DNA of 8,965 nucleotides from assembly GCA_020433785.1 (NCBI GenBank), contig JAGRCC010000552.1:1-8965 (forward strand). The letters are read 5' to 3'. Below are positions 7,194 to 8,965 of the stretch, one piece after another. Source of the stretch: Anaerolineae bacterium. Its GTDB lineage: Bacteria; Chloroflexota; Anaerolineae; 4572-78; J111. The position numbers and the translations under genes are program-made. The notes under the pieces were generated by a model that ran no database searches, had not been told where the DNA came from, and saw only the letters and a program-made list of their open reading frames with translations. Numbering within the stretch: position 1 is the first letter of the stretch; each line of letters begins with the position of its first letter.

Positions 7194-7616
7194 ATGTTAA
7201 ATCGACCGGTAAAATATCGTGTCTTTATTGTAGAAGATCATTTAGCCATGCGGCAGGCTTATGCCGCCCTCATAGACCGTGAGCCAAATTTAGAATTATG
7301 CGGGCTAGCCGCCACCGCTGCGGAAGCGCTGCAAAAGATCCCCGAATGTAAACCGGATCTCGCCTTAATTGATGTCTCGCTGGACGGTGTGAGTGGGATT
7401 GAACTCATCGAGCAGTTACAACGTCTATATCCGGAACTGCTAACCTTGATTATCTCCGGTCACGAAGAGTCGTTTTATGCTCAAAAAGCTATTCAAGCCG
7501 GAGCCCGCGGTTATATTATGAAACAGCGCATTCAGTTGATCTCACAAGCCATTCAAGATGTGCTGAACGGAAAAATTTATTTGAGTAAAAAGATGAAAAA
7601 GTCTATTTTTGGATGA
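7194..7616 (+). CDS. NarL-type receiver domain protein without a DNA-binding domain
   Basis: This is a 140-residue single receiver. Numbered from ATG 7194, it has Glu14-Asp15 (IVEDH), acceptor Asp60 (LIDVSLDG), switch Ser88 (IISGH) and Lys110 (YIMKQ). Its sequence, including the C-terminal NGKIYLSKKM linker, matches the receiver half of NarL/FixJ regulators. The chain stops exactly where the LuxR-type helix-turn-helix would begin, and no remnant of one follows. It may be a shuttle, sink or allosteric partner for the neighbouring HisKA_3 kinases. A TTG at 7176, overlapping the previous stop as TTGA, is an alternative start that would add six residues; neither start has a strong ribosome site. 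It overlaps the next gene by ATGA (7613-7616). Confidence 0.87.
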   Translation: MLNRPVKYRVFIVEDHLAMRQAYAALIDREPNLELCGLAATAAEALQKIPECKPDLALIDVSLDGVSGIELIEQLQRLYPELLTLIISGHEESFYAQKAIQAGARGYIMKQRIQLISQAIQDVLNGKIYLSKKMKKSIFG

Positions 7617-8377
7617 GCTGTTTCGTTTTAGACCCTATGGCCGATAATAACTCTTTACTATCAAAAAAATCAATTGAGTCTCATCAAGACGAAAATCTGT
7701 CAGACAACGAGACGGCCACGCCCATGTTTTCGACCTTAGTTGCCCACCTGGCCGAAGCCCAAGAGATTGAGCGCCGCCAGTTGGCCCGCGCCCTGCACGA
7801 TGAGGTTGGTCAAAACGTTACCGCGATTGGGTTTACGTTGGATTTCATTCACTCTCAGCTCGGTGAGTCTAATCCGCCAATTGAAATTGTGCGGACATAT
7901 CTCAGCGAAACGCTTAACCTGGTAGAGCAAACCACCGACCGCATCCGCCAAATTGTCACCGAACTGCGTCCGCCCATGTTAGATGAATACGGGCTAATTG
8001 AGGCGCTCGATTGGTATGCCGGCCATCTGGCCCAAGAAACCGGCCTGGAAATTACCGTGCAACCGGCCTACTTTGCCCCTCGGCTGCCGGCTGCGGTGGA
8101 GAGTGTGGTTTTTAGAATTGCTCAAGAAGCCCTGAATAATGTCATTGATCACGCCCAAGCTACTCGGGTTTTACTCACAGTTGAAGCTGAGGCCAGCGCT
8201 ATCCGGCTGACGATTACCGACAATGGCCTCGGTTTTGATGTTGAACACCAAACATCGTCACCCGCCTCGTTTGGCCTGCTCACTATGGCCGAACGAGCCA
8301 AGTCCATAAACGGCCGCTGCTCCATTGAAAGCCACCTGAACCGGGGAACGCGCGTGATGATTGAAATACCACGATGA
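7613..8377 (+). CDS. Soluble HisKA_3 sensor histidine kinase without a sensor domain
   Basis: This 254-residue protein has an N-terminus of about 40 polar residues and no membrane segment, PAS or GAF domain. HisKA_3 (about 44-120) has His62 in RRQLARALHDEVGQ, and HDEVGQ fits the DxxxQ phosphatase motif (Asp63, Gln67). It continues with the conserved LRPPMLDEYGLIEAL segment (118-131). HATPase_c (about 160-253) shows FRIAQEALNNVIDHA (167-181), DNGLGF (203-208), FGLLTMAERA and a final GTRVMIEIP strand. It starts in the ATGA overlap with the receiver gene before it and ends in an ATGA overlap with the NarL regulator after it, which is its likely substrate. With no sensor of its own, its input must come from a partner protein, perhaps the adjacent lone receiver. 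An in-frame ATG at 7637 is possible but less likely. Confidence 0.92.
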   Translation: MSCFVLDPMADNNSLLSKKSIESHQDENLSDNETATPMFSTLVAHLAEAQEIERRQLARALHDEVGQNVTAIGFTLDFIHSQLGESNPPIEIVRTYLSETLNLVEQTTDRIRQIVTELRPPMLDEYGLIEALDWYAGHLAQETGLEITVQPAYFAPRLPAAVESVVFRIAQEALNNVIDHAQATRVLLTVEAEASAIRLTITDNGLGFDVEHQTSSPASFGLLTMAERAKSINGRCSIESHLNRGTRVMIEIPR

Positions 8378-8965
8378 AAATCACAATTTTACTGGCCGAT
8401 GACCACCCGGTTGTCCGTGACGGCTTGCGGCTGGTCATCGATGCTCAATCGGATTTGGAAGTCATTGGGGAAGTGGATAACGGGCTTGATGCGGTTCATC
8501 ATGCCACAACGGCATGTCCCCACGTGATTGTAATGGATATTACGATGCCCAAGCTAAACGGCATCGAAGCCACGCGCCAAATTCTGGAAACCTGCCCCGA
8601 TAGTCGGGTCATCGTTTTATCAATGCATGCTTCAACCAAGCATGTCCTCTGGTCGTTACAGGCCGGGGCAATGGGCTACTTGTTGAAAGGCTCGGCCAGC
8701 AGTGAAGTGATCACGGCTATTCGCTCGGTCACTAACGGTCGCCGCTATCTGAGCCGCAAGGTGGCAGAGCAAATTGGAAAAGACCAACTGCACCAGCTGG
8801 AAAAAAAAGAGATCGATAACCCCCTAGCCCCGCTCAGCCCCCGCGAACGGGAAGTGCTGCAATTGGTGGTTGAAGGCAAATCCAGTGCCGAAATTGCCAA
8901 GCTGCTTTATCTATCGACCAAAACCGTTGAAACTTATCGTTACCGGTTGATGCAAATGCTCAACA
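8374..8965 (+). CDS. NarL/FixJ-family response regulator with LuxR-type DNA-binding domain (runs off the right edge)
   Basis: The first 197 residues are visible. The receiver (about 1-118) has Asp9-Asp10 (LADDHPVVRDGL), acceptor Asp55 (VMDITMPKLNG), Ser83 (VLSMH) and Lys105 (YLLKG). After a linker, the LuxR-type helix-turn-helix begins at about residue 154 with LSPREREVLQLVVEGKSS, then AEIAKLLYLSTKTVETYRYRL as the recognition part. The window ends inside the last helix, probably 10 to 25 residues before the stop. It starts in an ATGA overlap (8374-8377) with the HisKA_3 kinase gene, so translation is probably coupled and the two form a kinase-regulator pair. It is the only protein in the cluster with a DNA-binding domain, and so the likely output; its targets are not shown. 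Confidence 0.93.
   Translation, partial: MKITILLADDHPVVRDGLRLVIDAQSDLEVIGEVDNGLDAVHHATTACPHVIVMDITMPKLNGIEATRQILETCPDSRVIVLSMHASTKHVLWSLQAGAMGYLLKGSASSEVITAIRSVTNGRRYLSRKVAEQIGKDQLHQLEKKEIDNPLAPLSPREREVLQLVVEGKSSAEIAKLLYLSTKTVETYRYRLMQMLN

Noticed and set aside
7094..7282. 62-codon plus-strand frame bridging the third and fourth cluster genes
   Set aside because: It overlaps two strongly supported genes in another frame and has no recognisable product.
1..8965. CRISPR array, insertion sequence, phage attachment site or RNA gene
   Set aside because: No spaced direct repeats, transposase motifs, tRNA-like cloverleaf or rRNA sequence was seen on either strand.

Overview
The window holds the 5' end of a SulP-type anion permease on the minus strand (1-431). 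A 489-base divergent intergenic region follows (432-920). Then comes a tightly packed plus-strand cluster of six signalling genes that runs off the right edge (921-8965). The organism is a bacterium of roughly balanced base composition. A large soluble CheB-CheR-PAS-GAF kinase followed by sensorless NarL-type kinases and small receivers is common in environmental Chloroflexota and also in Cyanobacteria and other multicellular or soil and water lineages. Chloroflexota is my guess; the sequence alone does not prove it.

Left region: the permease fragment shows a long polar N-terminus and the first two membrane segments of the SLC26/SulP fold, with a near-ideal ribosome binding site. The intergenic region holds a plausible permease promoter, several short palindromes, and an 11-base perfect inverted repeat. 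The right arm of that repeat covers the ribosome binding site and the first two bases of the start codon of the big kinase gene.

Cluster: (1) a 1563-residue protein with CheB methylesterase, CheR methyltransferase, PAS, a nine-heptad coiled coil, PAS, GAF, PAS, PAS, HisKA and HATPase domains; (2) an Rcp1-like single-domain response regulator; (3) a receiver fused to the N-terminus of a HisKA_3 kinase; (4) a NarL-type receiver that ends before the DNA-binding domain; (5) a soluble HisKA_3 kinase with no sensor domain; (6) a NarL/FixJ response regulator with a LuxR-type helix-turn-helix, cut by the window edge. Neighbouring genes overlap by 4 to 20 bases or lie within about 20 bases, so they are almost certainly one operon.

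How they may work together (inference): protein 1 senses a cytoplasmic signal and phosphorylates the small receivers, including the receiver on kinase 3. Kinases 3 and 5 feed the NarL regulator, which changes transcription. The lone receiver 4 may act as a phosphate sink or shuttle. The most unusual point is that the coiled coil of protein 1 carries tandem Glu-Glu heptads resembling chemoreceptor methylation sites, in the same chain as the enzymes that add and remove such methyl groups.
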